A stretch of DNA of 64,000 nucleotides from Bombardia bombarda (Eukaryota; Ascomycota; Sordariomycetes; Sordariales; Lasiosphaeriaceae), in the NCBI GenBank assembly GCA_030512295.1, contig JAULSR010000001.1:5789001-5853000 (forward strand). Reading direction: 5' to 3'. Of the stretch, positions 9,768 to 20,189 are shown piece after piece (within the stretch, counting starts at the first letter, position 1; every line of letters starts with the position of its first letter). The position numbers and the translations under genes are program-made. The notes beneath the pieces are model-generated. The model was not told where the DNA came from and made no database searches. It worked only from the letters and a program-made list of their open reading frames with translations.

Positions 9768-11425
9768 ACGGCCTAGACGGAGATTTTTTTTTTTCTGCCT
9801 CGTTGGTGCTGTCCAGATAGAAAGAGAGGTGCAGTGACTCGACTCGTGGAGCTGGGTAACAAGGAAATTTGACGAGTACTTGGGTAGGTACCTGGTGCGA
9901 GAATGAGTAATTTGTACTGCATGGCCGTAGCATGAGTGTCAATCCAGATAGATTGGATGAATCAGACTGCAACTTCTCATGGGAGGAGGGTTGGTGAATG
10001 TTGCAATAAATCTCTTTGGTCTATGTTCCGAGTTTCTGCTAATCGCTCATGCCGTTGGTAATTCGTTGTTGTGGGAGTACCATGGTTTGATGGCAAGTGG
10101 AGCGACGCTGAATAGAAAGAAAGAGAGACAAAAGAAGAAAAGACGATGAGGGAAGGAGCTATCGTGAAGGGTGACAATCGGAAAACTGACTCAACACATC
10201 TCGACCCATGGAGGAGAAGGATTATATTGTTGATGCCGTTGGTGGGTACTTACTCATCCAGCATGCATTAAATCCGTGTTGGTACATCGAGGGCCATTTT
10301 CCTCTTTCAATTAGTTGCAGCTGTCGTGTTTGTTACATCACCTCGATCGATAAATATTTTCGCATGGCCTTCATGCGGCCTCTTGTTACACAAGAAAGCC
10401 GCCGCGGGGTGTGATCATGGGCTCGCAGGATTCCATGGATGGTTTGACAGCTGGAAGCCATGCAAGACTGTTGGCTTTAAAGAGCAGATACACCTGCCAG
10501 GCAGTGGTCGCTTGCCAGATAGAGGTAGCCGATTAAGATCTGACAAAAATAGTTCCCGTATCGAGCGGTTTCGGCAAGCACGGCAGGGTCTTGGCTCTCG
10601 AGACAGGTGTTGCAGGGTTCCACCAGACATGCACTTGACATGCTCAGGTACGATGCTTCCTTCCATATTATTCCATCCGGCAAAACGGACAGATTCCATC
10701 TGTATGCCCCGCTCAACACTCCACTGCCACATAGCCCACTTACCACTGCACAGTGGACACGCCCTAGATTCCCCGATTCTCCACTGAAGACAGCACTGAA
10801 GAGTAAAAGACAGGGCAGCCATGTGTTAGTGTCGGCAATACAGAGTTAACAAACCATTGCACGCACCGCCGCATGCGACCTTTTCATGGACGCCGCACAG
10901 AAAACCCGATGATTCACTCAAGCCTGCCCGACCCCGCCCACACCGACATCTGAGCTGACACGAAAAATAGATCTGCAGCCCTAACAGTCAATCGTGGCTG
11001 CAAGCTTACCATTGGACCGGACTCGAGCAGCACAAGCACGCGGTGGCCACCGCCCTCCCTGAGGCTGTCGAATGGGAGCATTGGAGACAGGCGCGAGAGG
11101 TATACGAGAGAACGATGCAGGAACACTGTCGCGTACTACCTCCAACGGCTATGAAGTTGGAGGGTGTGAAGATGAGGGGCGGTTGTATATAAATCCCGGA
11201 TTGCGCCCACGAATTGGACTTATCATCATCATTACCATCACCATCTCCAACTCATCATCATTGCAATCACCACTTGCAAGGAAATTGGGATCTACACCTG
11301 AGCATCAACATCAACGAACAGAACTCGCCTCATCACAACTCACCTATCTTTGCGATCCTTCCTCCTCCCCCTTAACCTCCACCCCTAACCATCTCCCTCA
11401 ACAACCCCCCACAAACAAGAAAAAG
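9768..11425. other. intergenic, no supported gene
   Basis: Short frames near 10326-10820 on both strands lack family motifs and consistent codon use. The last 250 bases are the promoter and a long pyrimidine-rich leader of the AA1-like gene. Confidence 0.5.
11186..11193 (+). promoter_or_regulatory. TATA box candidate for AA1-like gene
   Basis: TATATAAA lies 233 bases upstream of the start codon at 11426, followed by a C/T-rich leader typical of highly expressed fungal genes. Position and sequence fit; transcription start not known. Confidence 0.5.
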
Positions 11426-12109
11426 ATGTACAACTTCATCCCCGCCCTCATCGCGCTCCTCCCCGTCGCCTCCGCCTCCCCGCTCATCAGCAAGCGGGCC
11501 GAAGCCGCAGCAGCAGTCGTGCCACGCGACGCCGCGGGTTGCACAGCGACGTCACTCGGCGATTTCGCGTGGGAGATCCAGAACTTTGTCTACCACGCAT
11601 CCTACATCTTCACCACGCCCGCGCACCAAGTCTCGGGAGGTCACGTCAGCTTCAACGTAACCAACCCCGCCTTCGGCGACGCTCCAGCGGCGACGTGCAG
11701 CGGCGACAGCAGCCAGCTCCAGGACTTTTTCTACGGCTGGCAGTCGTTCAACTGCACGTCAAACTTTGAGAAGGTCTTCTCCACCACCTTCAGCTTCGAG
11801 CACGCCAATGGCGATCTGAGGCTGAACCAGACCTGGTCATGCAACGACCAGGCTCCCCAGTATCCGTGAGTATACATATCCACTTTGCACATACCCACGC
11901 ACCGGTGGAAAAAGACAAGACACTTACTAACTAGAAGAAACAGTACCAGATTCACCGCCGCCGGCGCCGCCAACATCACCCTCGACTGCACCGAGACCGT
12001 CTACCAGAACCCCAACTGGACTTCGGGGCAGACCTACTCCTCGCGCGACGTCCGATGCGCTCCCGTCACCGTGCCCATGAAGCCGTACGAGATTTCGGCG
12101 GTCGCTTGA
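11426..12109 (+). CDS. secreted AA1-like (Alt a 1-type fold) domain protein
   Basis: Two exons, 11426-11865 and 11944-12109, give 201 residues. A signal peptide (NFIPALIALLPVASAS) is followed by a possible Lys-Arg (ISKR) propeptide site near residue 27. The mature part has the pattern of fungal AA1-like domains (PF16541): CTATSLGDFAWEIQNFVYH, VSGGHVSFNVTNPA, paired Cys around CSGDSSQLQDFF and FNCTSNF, and after the intron FTAAGAANITLDC. Several N-glycosylation sequons are present (NVT, NCT, NQT, NIT, NWT). Proteins of this group are small, secreted and disulphide-bonded, some immunogenic or active in host contact; the role of this one is not known. Confidence 0.82.
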
Positions 12110-13079
12110 GCGGGTGACGGTCGTGAAGGGAACAAAATCAACATAATAGATATGGGATAATGGCATTGAGCTTAGCGTGGGGCGGCAACATACTGCAATG
12201 ATCAACGGCGCACATTTAATACCGGATTTGAAAATATATAGAAAGCAGCTTGGCATGAGATGTGGTAGCGAGCTAGTTTGGTTACTTCCTTCACGGAACA
12301 AAATAGTTGTAGTATCTAATAAGAAATGAGTATGTTTGTTTATACATATGTCGTCATCAAGAACGCCTTGCAGCATTGTGGCTTGCTGCAAGCCAAGTGC
12401 CAAGAATGCGACAACTCACATGTGTGCAGTCAGCGTCCGTTCTATTCTATCCGCTGCGTCCTTACTAACTGCAATTAAGTCTCTCATGCATGCTATAGAA
12501 GACTCGATCGAGATAAGCGTGGCTGCTACAAAATCCTTTCAAATCCCACCGGCAGGCAAACAAACTAACAGAATGCATCGTGCGATGCAGACAGCCAACG
12601 CCAGTTGCTTGTTTCCCTTTACGCCTGTGCATGGCAACGGGAAAAATACAACCTCTTGTACCTGTTCCCGGCAAGACTGTGGTGAAACGAGCCCCCCTCA
12701 GAAATTCAACGTGGGAAAATACCAGAACTTACCTTAAGCTTCATAACTAGAAGTAGTAGGCCAGAAGACGTATATCCCCCATTTCAGACGCCCCAGCAAG
12801 GCAGGAGCGAGGGAGCATGGATGCCGGGAAAGACCAAGACTGTGAGGCACATAGGGGAAGCTTTGGGAAGGCAGGAGCGAGCAAGTGAAAACTTTACAAA
12901 ACTAAACTATCAAGGCAGGTGTTTCCAGGTTGCCCCAATCACATTGGTTTCCATCCGTGGTAAATCATAATGTCATTAATGTCATGAAGCGCCGCTCTCT
13001 TTCCCACCGCTCATTCATATGGGTAACGGGGAACAGGCTGCTCTATAGTGTATGTAATACAACCAACCAAGCCTCCACT
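12110..13079. other. intergenic, no gene seen
   Basis: This is the region between the 3' ends of two convergent genes. Two copies of GGCAGGAGCGAG(G/C) occur about 70 bases apart near 12800 and 12870; otherwise nothing recognisable. Confidence 0.55.
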
Positions 13080-14354
13080 TCACTCAGCATCCAGCGGCGC
13101 GCTCGGCGCCGTGTTGTTGACCTGGATGCCTCCCCGCTTCTTCTCGTTGCTGTCAGGCATAGGCAGCGCCCATCCGCCTTCAGACTCGGGCGTCGCCAGC
13201 CACAAACGGAGGAGATGTCTCCTCGGCGCGGGCGGCGCAAAGTCTGTCATAGATTTCGTCAGCAGCGTCTCAATCATGATAGAAAGCAAGAGTTGAAACT
13301 CACCCTTGTACTCGGTCCGCGCATGCAACAAATGCGCATTACTCAGAAACTGGATATCGCCCACCTCCAGCACCATGTGCAGCGCCAGCCGATTACAGAC
13401 CGCCTCCAGCGTCTCCAGCGCATGCGTCTGCTCCTCGCTCAGCGGCGGCACCAATCCCGCATCCGAGAACCGCGTCAGCGACTTGACATAGTACGGGTCC
13501 CACTTGCAGTACAGCCGCCCCTTGCCGCCGTTCTCCACATACACCACCGGCTGCCTGACCCACGGCTCCTCGCCGTCCGACACCTCGCCCTTCCTGTCAA
13601 AATACCAGACCGGCCGCGCCAGCGTCTCCGCCACGTCCGGATGCTCCCGCTGCAGCACATTCCACACGTTATGCACGCTGACGATATCACTTTCCCCCCC
13701 CTCCTGCGCGCGGTGCACGCACAGCAGCCCCACGATGTCGCCGTCGTCCGCATGGAAGAACTGGCGCGCCGTCGTCCGGTAGATCCTGACGGTGTGGATC
13801 TGCGTCGGGTCGTCGCCGACGTCCTTCACGTGGCCGAGCACGTGGCCGCGCCCGTTCTGCGAGACAAAGTAGCCGAGGTAGGTGCCGAGGCCCATGTACG
13901 CGACCGCGTTCTTGTGGGGGCCCCAGACGTCCGCGGGGAAGCGCTTGAAGAGGATGAAGCCCTTGCCGTTGAGCAGGTCGTGGCGCAGCACGGTCAGCAC
14001 CTTGCCGAGCTTGTCGAGGGGGAAGTTCTCTTTGGTGATGCCGGTGAGCGGGGTGCCGCTCGCGATGAAGGCGTCGGCCGTGGCGCTGAGCTCTTGGACC
14101 TCGTCGTCGGTGAAGGGGTGCACCCAGCGCTCGGGGTGGTCGATGTAATCCTCGCGCTGCCACACTGTCGGGCCGGTGATTTCTTTGGGGAATTCGGAGT
14201 AGGGTTTCAGGGTGTCGTACAGAGGGGGGTGTTGGCCCGAGGTGCGGATGCCGTCGGGGAAGATGGAGCGGGGGGCGTCGTGGTTGTTCTTTTGGAGGGG
14301 CAGGGGGCCGGTGGCCGCGGCCTGCTGGTCGTCGACTAGGATTCCAGGCGCCAT
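13080..14354 (-). CDS. TauD/TfdA-family Fe(II)/2-oxoglutarate dioxygenase-like protein
   Basis: Two exons on the minus strand, 14354-13304 and 13243-13080, give 404 residues. The 60-nt intron is a multiple of three, so the frame stays open through it; I call it an intron because it has GTGAGT and TGACAG borders and because splicing restores the usual HARTEYKDFAPPAPRRHLLR sequence. The protein has the clavaminate synthase-like fold signature: RQFFHADDGDIVGLLCV with the first metal His and Asp, and a late HARTEY/HLLRLWL block supplying the distal His and the 2-oxoglutarate-binding Arg. The start at 14354 is preferred over an upstream ATG. The family oxidises small organic acids or amino-acid-derived substrates; substrate unknown. 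Confidence 0.87.
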   Translation of the reverse strand: MAPGILVDDQQAAATGPLPLQKNNHDAPRSIFPDGIRTSGQHPPLYDTLKPYSEFPKEITGPTVWQREDYIDHPERWVHPFTDDEVQELSATADAFIASGTPLTGITKENFPLDKLGKVLTVLRHDLLNGKGFILFKRFPADVWGPHKNAVAYMGLGTYLGYFVSQNGRGHVLGHVKDVGDDPTQIHTVRIYRTTARQFFHADDGDIVGLLCVHRAQEGGESDIVSVHNVWNVLQREHPDVAETLARPVWYFDRKGEVSDGEEPWVRQPVVYVENGGKGRLYCKWDPYYVKSLTRFSDAGLVPPLSEEQTHALETLEAVCNRLALHMVLEVGDIQFLSNAHLLHARTEYKGEFQLLLSIMIETLLTKSMTDFAPPAPRRHLLRLWLATPESEGGWALPMPDSNEKKRGGIQVNNTAPSAPLDAE

Positions 14355-15279
14355 TTTGTGTGTGCGTGAGGAGGTGAGAGGATGTGGAGGAATTATGGGT
14401 TGTGTGAAGTCAATCAGGTGTTTCCTTGCCAGGAAGGGGGGTGATGACTCTGGCTCAATGTATGGTGTGTGCAAGGGAGCAGGAGAGGAATCGAGCATAT
14501 ATAACAAGGAGAGGCATGGTAGTAATGAGCTCCCGATCCATGCATCCCAACTATAATAAGGTGAGAGACGAGAGGTGTGCTCCGATGTCGACAGGCTTGG
14601 ATTGCGTGATTGCCATGCTGGAACATGAATTATTTGTCCGCCTTGGCGAGTTCATTGTGATTAGGAATTATGATGGTGGCCGTGATTGCGAGCTCAAGTT
14701 GGGGGATGGCGTGCTCGATCGTCAATGACGTGAATTGCCGCCCCGCAGTCCACATACGCAGTGATCAAGTACAACCTCGGGAAACGGGACCAAAGGACGT
14801 TGGGAGCGTGGCAGCGTTGGAATGCTAGACCACCTTAGGTTTGGCAAGCACGATAATAAGCTCACAAGGTTTCCAGCAATGCTCCGTAATTTCCTATTGG
14901 CAGCGACGAGTCTGCTGGTAACTGTATCCGATTATTATCACGCAATTCACCAATTCAGGGGCTGGCGTCATCCACTGGACAGACCAGACTAGTAGGTAGT
15001 AGTATAGTTCTATATGGGTTAGGGTTTGAATCACCGCAGCATCATCGTTGCCGCAAACAGACGTATTGCGAAGTATCTCCGAGTCGCGGGCTAGAGTTGT
15101 AAGGTAAGGTAGCCAAGGCCGCTTCCATCCGCAACTCGGCCAGACGAACCGAACAAAGACGCACCGCCATATATAAACGAACCAAACCCCACGCACACAC
15201 CCATGCCCTTACGGCTCTTGCCAATTAGGGATAACCGGCCCTCCAAATACCAAACAAGCAGGCAGATCTCTGAGGCATC
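14355..15279. other. intergenic, promoter of the dioxygenase gene
   Basis: No gene seen. The proximal part is the leader of the minus-strand dioxygenase gene; the distal part lies downstream of the F-box gene. Confidence 0.55.
14496..14503 (-). promoter_or_regulatory. TATA-like element for the dioxygenase gene
   Basis: On the minus strand this reads TTATATATG across the interval, about 145 bases upstream of the start codon at 14354. Position is plausible, but this is a short AT motif only. Confidence 0.35.
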
Positions 15280-17031
15280 TCAGCTCAGAGAATCGTAGAA
15301 TCCTTGAAGATCGAACCCTGGCAAGGCGTGGTCAATCGCCTTTTGCGTCAGCCAGCCAGGGCTCTTCACCCCATCACAGCCTCCCGCATTTTCCATCCCT
15401 GTACCGTGACTTGTGGTGTCGTCGTATGATTTGATCGCTGGGTCAGACTGTCCGCAGATCACTGGGTTCTCGCCATAGTCATCCCGATCAGAATCATCAG
15501 CGTGATGTTTGGCGCCGTCTTGCTCATCGTCGCTGTCCTCATTGTCGCTGAAACAGTCAGGTACAAAGTCAGACAAGACATACTGGTCTCTGAAGTCTGC
15601 CGCGGACCCGTCGCTTCTCCACCTTTCCCACTCTGCATCACGGTCCGAGTACCAGAAGGGGATCTCCTGCCCGATCGGGCGAGAACGCGCCACTGTTTTC
15701 ACAAGAAAGTTGAAGGTCGGCTCATAAGCAGTAGGGGTTTCCGGGTTGGCACCAAGCCCCAGCCCAGCCCACTTCTCACCAATCGACCGCGTCTTGTCGT
15801 TGATGAATTCCAGAACCCGTGCTGGGGGGATATACTCCTCAAATCGAAGGACAGCTAATTCGCTGTGTGAAGGCTGGGGATGCAGCTCTGGTCGGTATCC
15901 CGGAGCTATCTTGACTCGTCCGCACCCCCAACCTCCAACACCTTTGACCTCAAGCCGGCTCAAGTGTAAATGCGGTAAACACGACAAGATCTTGACCGTG
16001 CGAAACTCAAGCTTGCATCTGTGCAGCGTCAGGCGCCGGAGTGTTCGCGAATGGCGCTTCAGAAACCGGATCAGCGACTTTTGGTGGTAGACCATCCGGA
16101 CGAGTTCCAGGCTGGCGAGATCCTTCCAGAATTTTGATTCACCAGCTAGCGCAAGCATGTCGAAGAACGCCTGCGCGTCGCGGTCTCTCTTTCGATGATA
16201 ACACGTCCGGTCCAGATCCTCCTCACTGGTATCCGCAGACAACGAAAGCTTTCGCAGGTTCATCGCCCCTTGGAGGAAACAAATCAGCCCCCCGTATGGT
16301 CTCGTTTCGGCCAATTTGCCAAGTCGAAAAGAGAGAGTGATATCCGTGATCTTCTCAAAGCAGGTAGCATCAAATAACCAGTGAAGACGTGCTGCACTTG
16401 GACCGCGGTATAACGGAACAAACTCGTCTGTCCACACCAGGCGAAGAGGCTTGTTACCGGACTGTCTGCAGGCCGGCAGCACCACCCGGAACAGCCCATC
16501 GTCGAGACAGGTCTCGAGAAGTTTTGAGCCCCATCTCTGCTGCGGACGAGGCGATACGGAGATGACGGTATGCAGATTCGGCAGGGCATCGATGGCGGTA
16601 AGGAATAGCGGCACAAGCCCGTCCATCACGGTGTTCCCCGGAGCGCTCTCGGCTTTGGTGGGATCTTGTTGGGGCAACTCAAAGTTCGAAAGCCAGTGGA
16701 GGTTGAAGTACTCTTGGAGGTTAGACGACGACGAAGCTTTCTCATAAAAGAGCGGCGCTCGCTTCTCGTCATAGGCTAGCTCTCGAACGTGAACACGAAG
16801 TCTGGGGGTTGATGCGACGCTCAAGAAACTTAAAAGGTGGGCTCTTGAGTTGGACAGTACTAGACGGCGGAAGACAAGACTGGAAGCAGGCGGCTCAAAC
16901 GCTCTGCATGTGAGTCTGATGGCCCGTTGGTCGTTGTGGTTTGTGAATCGGAATATGAGTTCCAGAATTTCGAAGGGGAACGAGGAGAACATGACGGTGT
17001 CAGCCAATGATGGCTCTAAATCATGACCCAT
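15280..17031 (-). CDS. F-box domain protein
   Basis: A single exon of 583 residues. I chose the ATG at 17031 (or the internal Met 13 codons on) because residues 17-58 form an F-box: FPFEILELIFRFTNHNDQ, then AIRLTCRAFEPPASSLVFRR. The body is a leucine-patterned region without strict repeats, typical of fungal F-box proteins of unknown substrate, including ASLELVRMVYHQKSLIRFL and LRRLTLHRCKLEF, which may form irregular LRR-like units. The C-terminal 90 residues are acidic (DNEDSDDEQD) and probably disordered. By family it would bind SKP1 and bring a target to an SCF ubiquitin ligase; the target is unknown. Confidence 0.82.
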   Translation of the reverse strand: MGHDLEPSLADTVMFSSFPFEILELIFRFTNHNDQRAIRLTCRAFEPPASSLVFRRLVLSNSRAHLLSFLSVASTPRLRVHVRELAYDEKRAPLFYEKASSSSNLQEYFNLHWLSNFELPQQDPTKAESAPGNTVMDGLVPLFLTAIDALPNLHTVISVSPRPQQRWGSKLLETCLDDGLFRVVLPACRQSGNKPLRLVWTDEFVPLYRGPSAARLHWLFDATCFEKITDITLSFRLGKLAETRPYGGLICFLQGAMNLRKLSLSADTSEEDLDRTCYHRKRDRDAQAFFDMLALAGESKFWKDLASLELVRMVYHQKSLIRFLKRHSRTLRRLTLHRCKLEFRTVKILSCLPHLHLSRLEVKGVGGWGCGRVKIAPGYRPELHPQPSHSELAVLRFEEYIPPARVLEFINDKTRSIGEKWAGLGLGANPETPTAYEPTFNFLVKTVARSRPIGQEIPFWYSDRDAEWERWRSDGSAADFRDQYVLSDFVPDCFSDNEDSDDEQDGAKHHADDSDRDDYGENPVICGQSDPAIKSYDDTTSHGTGMENAGGCDGVKSPGWLTQKAIDHALPGFDLQGFYDSLS

Positions 17032-17623
17032 GATGGTATGCAGACAATGTCTTGGTGTTGAAGTTGGTTGATGAGGCGTAGTGTAAGTTCGTGTTCTGTC
17101 GTGTTTTAGGATACTGGGTAGAAAGGACACGTAACCGAAGGGAAAACTCTTCGAATTTAAACCACAGCCAGGAGGTGTTGTTGTGGGGCTGAACTTGGCT
17201 GTTGACACATGTGATTTCTTATGGAGAGTGTCTTGGTGTGGCTTCAACGTCTGCTGACTGTCACCTGTTCATGGGGGAGAAATTTAAACGTGGTACCGAT
17301 ATTCTCCAGGTGCAGCAACTGAACTTAAACAACTTCAACTTGAACTTAGTTTGAAAGGTGTTAACGTTGAATTGTTGAAAGCGCTGGAATAATGGTCGAT
17401 ACCTAAGTCTGCTAGCACCTGATTCAGTTGGGACAGTGAGAGTATTGGTAGACTCATTTATCGATGCTATACATGATGTATTGGGCACATCTGATAATTA
17501 TATAGTCGTAAAAAAAGCCTCCAACCCGGACGAGCCAACCGCGTGTAAAATCCAGAAACAAGCATGCTTTGGGCTCATGCAATATATCCTAACAATTTCC
17601 AATGTCCCTCTAAGGAAATGCAT
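17032..17623. other. intergenic between two minus-strand genes
   Basis: No gene seen. It should hold the F-box promoter and the 3' end of the mannosidase transcript. An AACTTCAACTTGAACTT-type direct repeat lies around 17325-17350. Confidence 0.5.
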
Positions 17624-19462
17624 CTACGGAAGCAGCCGCTTCAAGGGATGCGCCTCCGTATTAAAAACATACTCGTCCAAGCTGATCAAGCCGGGCTCGC
17701 TAAAAATCAGATAAAAATACTTAAGCGTCTCGCCCAGCCAGAAGCTCTCCATGGAGTCGCTCTTCTCCGGCTTTCCCTCGGTCAGCGTGACGTCGCCAAG
17801 TGCCGAATTAGCCAGCTCAGTCCGCGTGTTGGAGTCGATAGCCTCCCACATAGCCCAGGCAGACTCAAGCAGGTCCGGGCGACCTGTGATGCGGTACAGA
17901 ATAAATACGCTCTCGATGGCCTCGGGCCGCAGGATGTAGCGTGTATCAGGGATATGAGTGAATCCCTTTGGGAGCCTCTTGCGCGCGATGAGCGCCTCGA
18001 TCTTAGCGGGCGCGGCTTTGTTGCTGTCCAGGCCTGCAATTCGCGCTACACCCTGCCTCCATTTGCTCTCATCCCATGGACAGTGCTCGGCCGACTCGCA
18101 GGGCAGCATGTAGAACGTCTCGGGCATGATGCCAAAGGGCATCGCCTGGTAGGCCCACACACAGCCGTCGGTCAGCTTCTCCCCCTTTTCCACATGTGTC
18201 TGGTTCTGGATCAGCCTACCGCCCAGGGCAAGCATGCCCCCAGCGAAGCAGACAAGGTGTTGCCCTTCAGGGCGAATTTGGGCAACAGTTTCCCCCCTGT
18301 CCGTATTCAAGATTACCATGCCAGAGATCAGGACATCCTTCTCGTCTGGAAGCATGGGTCGGAACAGGTTATACCGAATGGCGGTTTCCATCGAGGCTTT
18401 GTACATGTCCTTGTACATGGGCAGAAGCCCGCCAGCTAGTGCATAGGTTTTGGGCAGATATTCATACAAAGAGTCGGCCATGGCGCCTAAGGTGTAGTCC
18501 TTGTGCTGAGTAAAGTCTTTAGCCCTAGCATTGACCACGACGGGCCACATTCCAGGAAGCTTGGACTTTTGTTGCTGTTTCTGTAGAAGGTCCATAATAC
18601 GCTGGACGGCATCATACCACTTCGGGTCGCCGGTAAGCAAAGAGAGGCGTATAAACTCGAGGGAGAAGGAGCCGATCTCGGCAAGGAGCACGTGCTCGTC
18701 GGCAAGCTGTTTCTTTCCACGAGCTGCGGCGTGGGGTTTCCAGCGTGTGATTGGCATCCTGTTGGGGGTGTCGAAGGCCACATAAAGCATGTTACCAACC
18801 TCTATGGCTTTCTTAAGCAGTCGATCGTCGTTGCTGAGATCATAGGCGGCCAGAAAGCCGCCGAGGTAGCGAATGTTTGTCTCAAAGACATTGATCTCGC
18901 GGGTTGTGGACTCGGGGAGAGAGGATATCTCGAAGCTGATGTTGGAGGCGGCAGCTACGGCCTCATCAAACTCGGCACGCAAGCCCATGATCCATAGTGT
19001 GTCCAGGCTGTCGACGAGGGTGGCACCCCATCCGCCAAACGTGTTGACGTGTTCTCCGGTGACGGGCGTCAGCTCGTCACTCATCCAGGCCCTGTCGCGG
19101 TACGAATTCCAGCATCGTTGGAAGGCATCCTTGACTGCCTTCTGTCTGGTAAGGCGCAGGGTGCGTTGCGATGCAGACTCGGTACCAAACGTGTTCTGAA
19201 CCCTGGGCAAAGCTAACGGCTTTCCGGTCGGGAGCTGGTGCATCGAGGTGACGGGGTGGTGAAACTTGAAGCTGCTCCAGCGGAAAGACGCGGGGATGGG
19301 GGCTTCATGTCTGCCATGGTCGTGGCCGTATCCGCTCCAATATCCTCCTGGGCCTGCACGAACGGGGCCAGCCGAGTTCAGACTCTGGAAGGAACGGTAG
19401 AAAAAGAAAAGGATGGCGGCAAATATGAGCAACCAGATTCTCCGTCTTGAGAAGAGCATCAT
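17624..19462 (-). CDS. class I alpha-1,2-mannosidase (GH47), type II membrane form
   Basis: A single exon of 612 residues; I chose the first of two adjacent ATGs (19462, 19459) because a type II anchor follows at once (RRRIWLLIFAAILFFFYRSF). The 59 upstream in-frame residues look like leader. The GH47 domain runs from about residue 105 to the end: AFQRCWNSYRDRAWMSDEL, TREINVFETNIRYLGG, EIGSFSLEFIRLSLLTGDP, GAMADSLYEYLPKTYAL, YILRPEAIESVFILYR, SMESFWLGETLKYFYLIF and the terminal FNTEAHPLKR, whose Thr-Glu binds calcium and substrate in the family. Such enzymes trim mannose from N-glycans in the ER or Golgi. Several fungal paralogues exist, so MNS1 versus Golgi type cannot be decided. Confidence 0.93.
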   Translation of the reverse strand: MMLFSRRRIWLLIFAAILFFFYRSFQSLNSAGPVRAGPGGYWSGYGHDHGRHEAPIPASFRWSSFKFHHPVTSMHQLPTGKPLALPRVQNTFGTESASQRTLRLTRQKAVKDAFQRCWNSYRDRAWMSDELTPVTGEHVNTFGGWGATLVDSLDTLWIMGLRAEFDEAVAAASNISFEISSLPESTTREINVFETNIRYLGGFLAAYDLSNDDRLLKKAIEVGNMLYVAFDTPNRMPITRWKPHAAARGKKQLADEHVLLAEIGSFSLEFIRLSLLTGDPKWYDAVQRIMDLLQKQQQKSKLPGMWPVVVNARAKDFTQHKDYTLGAMADSLYEYLPKTYALAGGLLPMYKDMYKASMETAIRYNLFRPMLPDEKDVLISGMVILNTDRGETVAQIRPEGQHLVCFAGGMLALGGRLIQNQTHVEKGEKLTDGCVWAYQAMPFGIMPETFYMLPCESAEHCPWDESKWRQGVARIAGLDSNKAAPAKIEALIARKRLPKGFTHIPDTRYILRPEAIESVFILYRITGRPDLLESAWAMWEAIDSNTRTELANSALGDVTLTEGKPEKSDSMESFWLGETLKYFYLIFSEPGLISLDEYVFNTEAHPLKRLLP

Positions 19463-19766
19463 TGTAGTATTTGTGGATGAGAACCACCCCGTGTCATCGC
19501 CTCTGCTACCCTTTTTTCCTTGTGGACCACGGCGACACGATGTAATGCTGAAGGCTCGACATGGGAATTCGAATTTTTGATGCTGAGAGGATGACGCGCG
19601 AATGGCGCGGGACGTGTTCGGCAGGCGGTCTTGGCACCCCACTATGATGTGAAACTAATTTGCAGGTGCCGCCCCCCTGAGCAAGTTGAGACTAGCGCGG
19701 TTTGATCCCAAGCTTGAGCTTTTGTGCGGGGCAGCAGTTCGTCTTGCTTTCCGGTCAATCAAACCC
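19463..19766. other. upstream region of the mannosidase gene
   Basis: Leader and promoter of the minus-strand mannosidase, cut off about 300 bases upstream by the 5' LTR of the copia element at 19767. Confidence 0.5.
19762..19766. repeat. target-site duplication, left (AACCC)
   Basis: AACCC directly precedes the left LTR and matches AACCC at 25238-25242 directly after the right LTR. Confidence 0.9.
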
Positions 19767-19923
19767 TGTTGAGGATTAATCATCCCTGTTAGTCATCCAG
19801 CCGTCACCACTTCGGCATCTTATTGTTCCGCTTGCTTTGTACGTATTATCGATATTTTCGGCCTCGCGCAGATTAGCCTAAAATAGACACACACATCTTC
19901 GCAGACCCTAAATCGGCCCAACA
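19767..19923 (+). repeat. 5' LTR of the copia element
   Basis: 157 bp, TGTTGAGGATTA to GGCCCAACA. It differs from the 3' LTR by four substitutions, all G in the 3' LTR and A here, which fits RIP on one strand rather than random drift. Confidence 0.95.
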
Positions 19924-19935
19924 GGTTCTGAGCCC
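19924..19935 (+). other. primer-binding-site candidate
   Basis: GGTTCTGAGCCC follows the 5' LTR directly. It is one base from GGTTATGAGCCC, the complement of the anticodon arm of an initiator Met tRNA, the internal tRNA fragment used as primer by Drosophila copia. The match to that tRNA is from general knowledge, not checked against this genome. Confidence 0.45.
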
Positions 19936-20189
19936 TCTAAACTTCAATTGCGTATTCAAGCCATTTATCTCTAACTATTTAAAGCTTTGCAGACGATTTT
20001 TCGCTGCCCTAATAGCCAGCATTTTCACCGATCCGCTCGCGTTTTGGCTATTAGACCGCTTAGCGTAGTGTTACGCCAAAGCTAGCTTACGACGGAATAA
20101 AATAGAACTATTACGAGCTTACTAACGCAGTTTCGCTTTTTAAAATAAGTTTTGTTGATTTAGATTTCGGCATTTTATTATTTTTTAAG

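Noticed and set aside
10326..10822. Overlapping open frames on both strands
   Set aside because: Neither strand shows codon preference or a recognisable protein; both-strand openness is expected by chance at this length.
13244..13303. Reading the TauD/TfdA gene as intronless, since the frame stays open
   Set aside because: The 60 bases have GTGAGT and TGACAG borders, and their removal restores the contiguous family sequence TEYKDFAPPAPRRH.
12930..14339. 469-codon open frame on the plus strand
   Set aside because: It lies antisense to the TauD/TfdA-type gene and encodes an Arg/His/Leu-rich sequence typical of the reverse of a GC-rich coding strand; no domain is recognisable.
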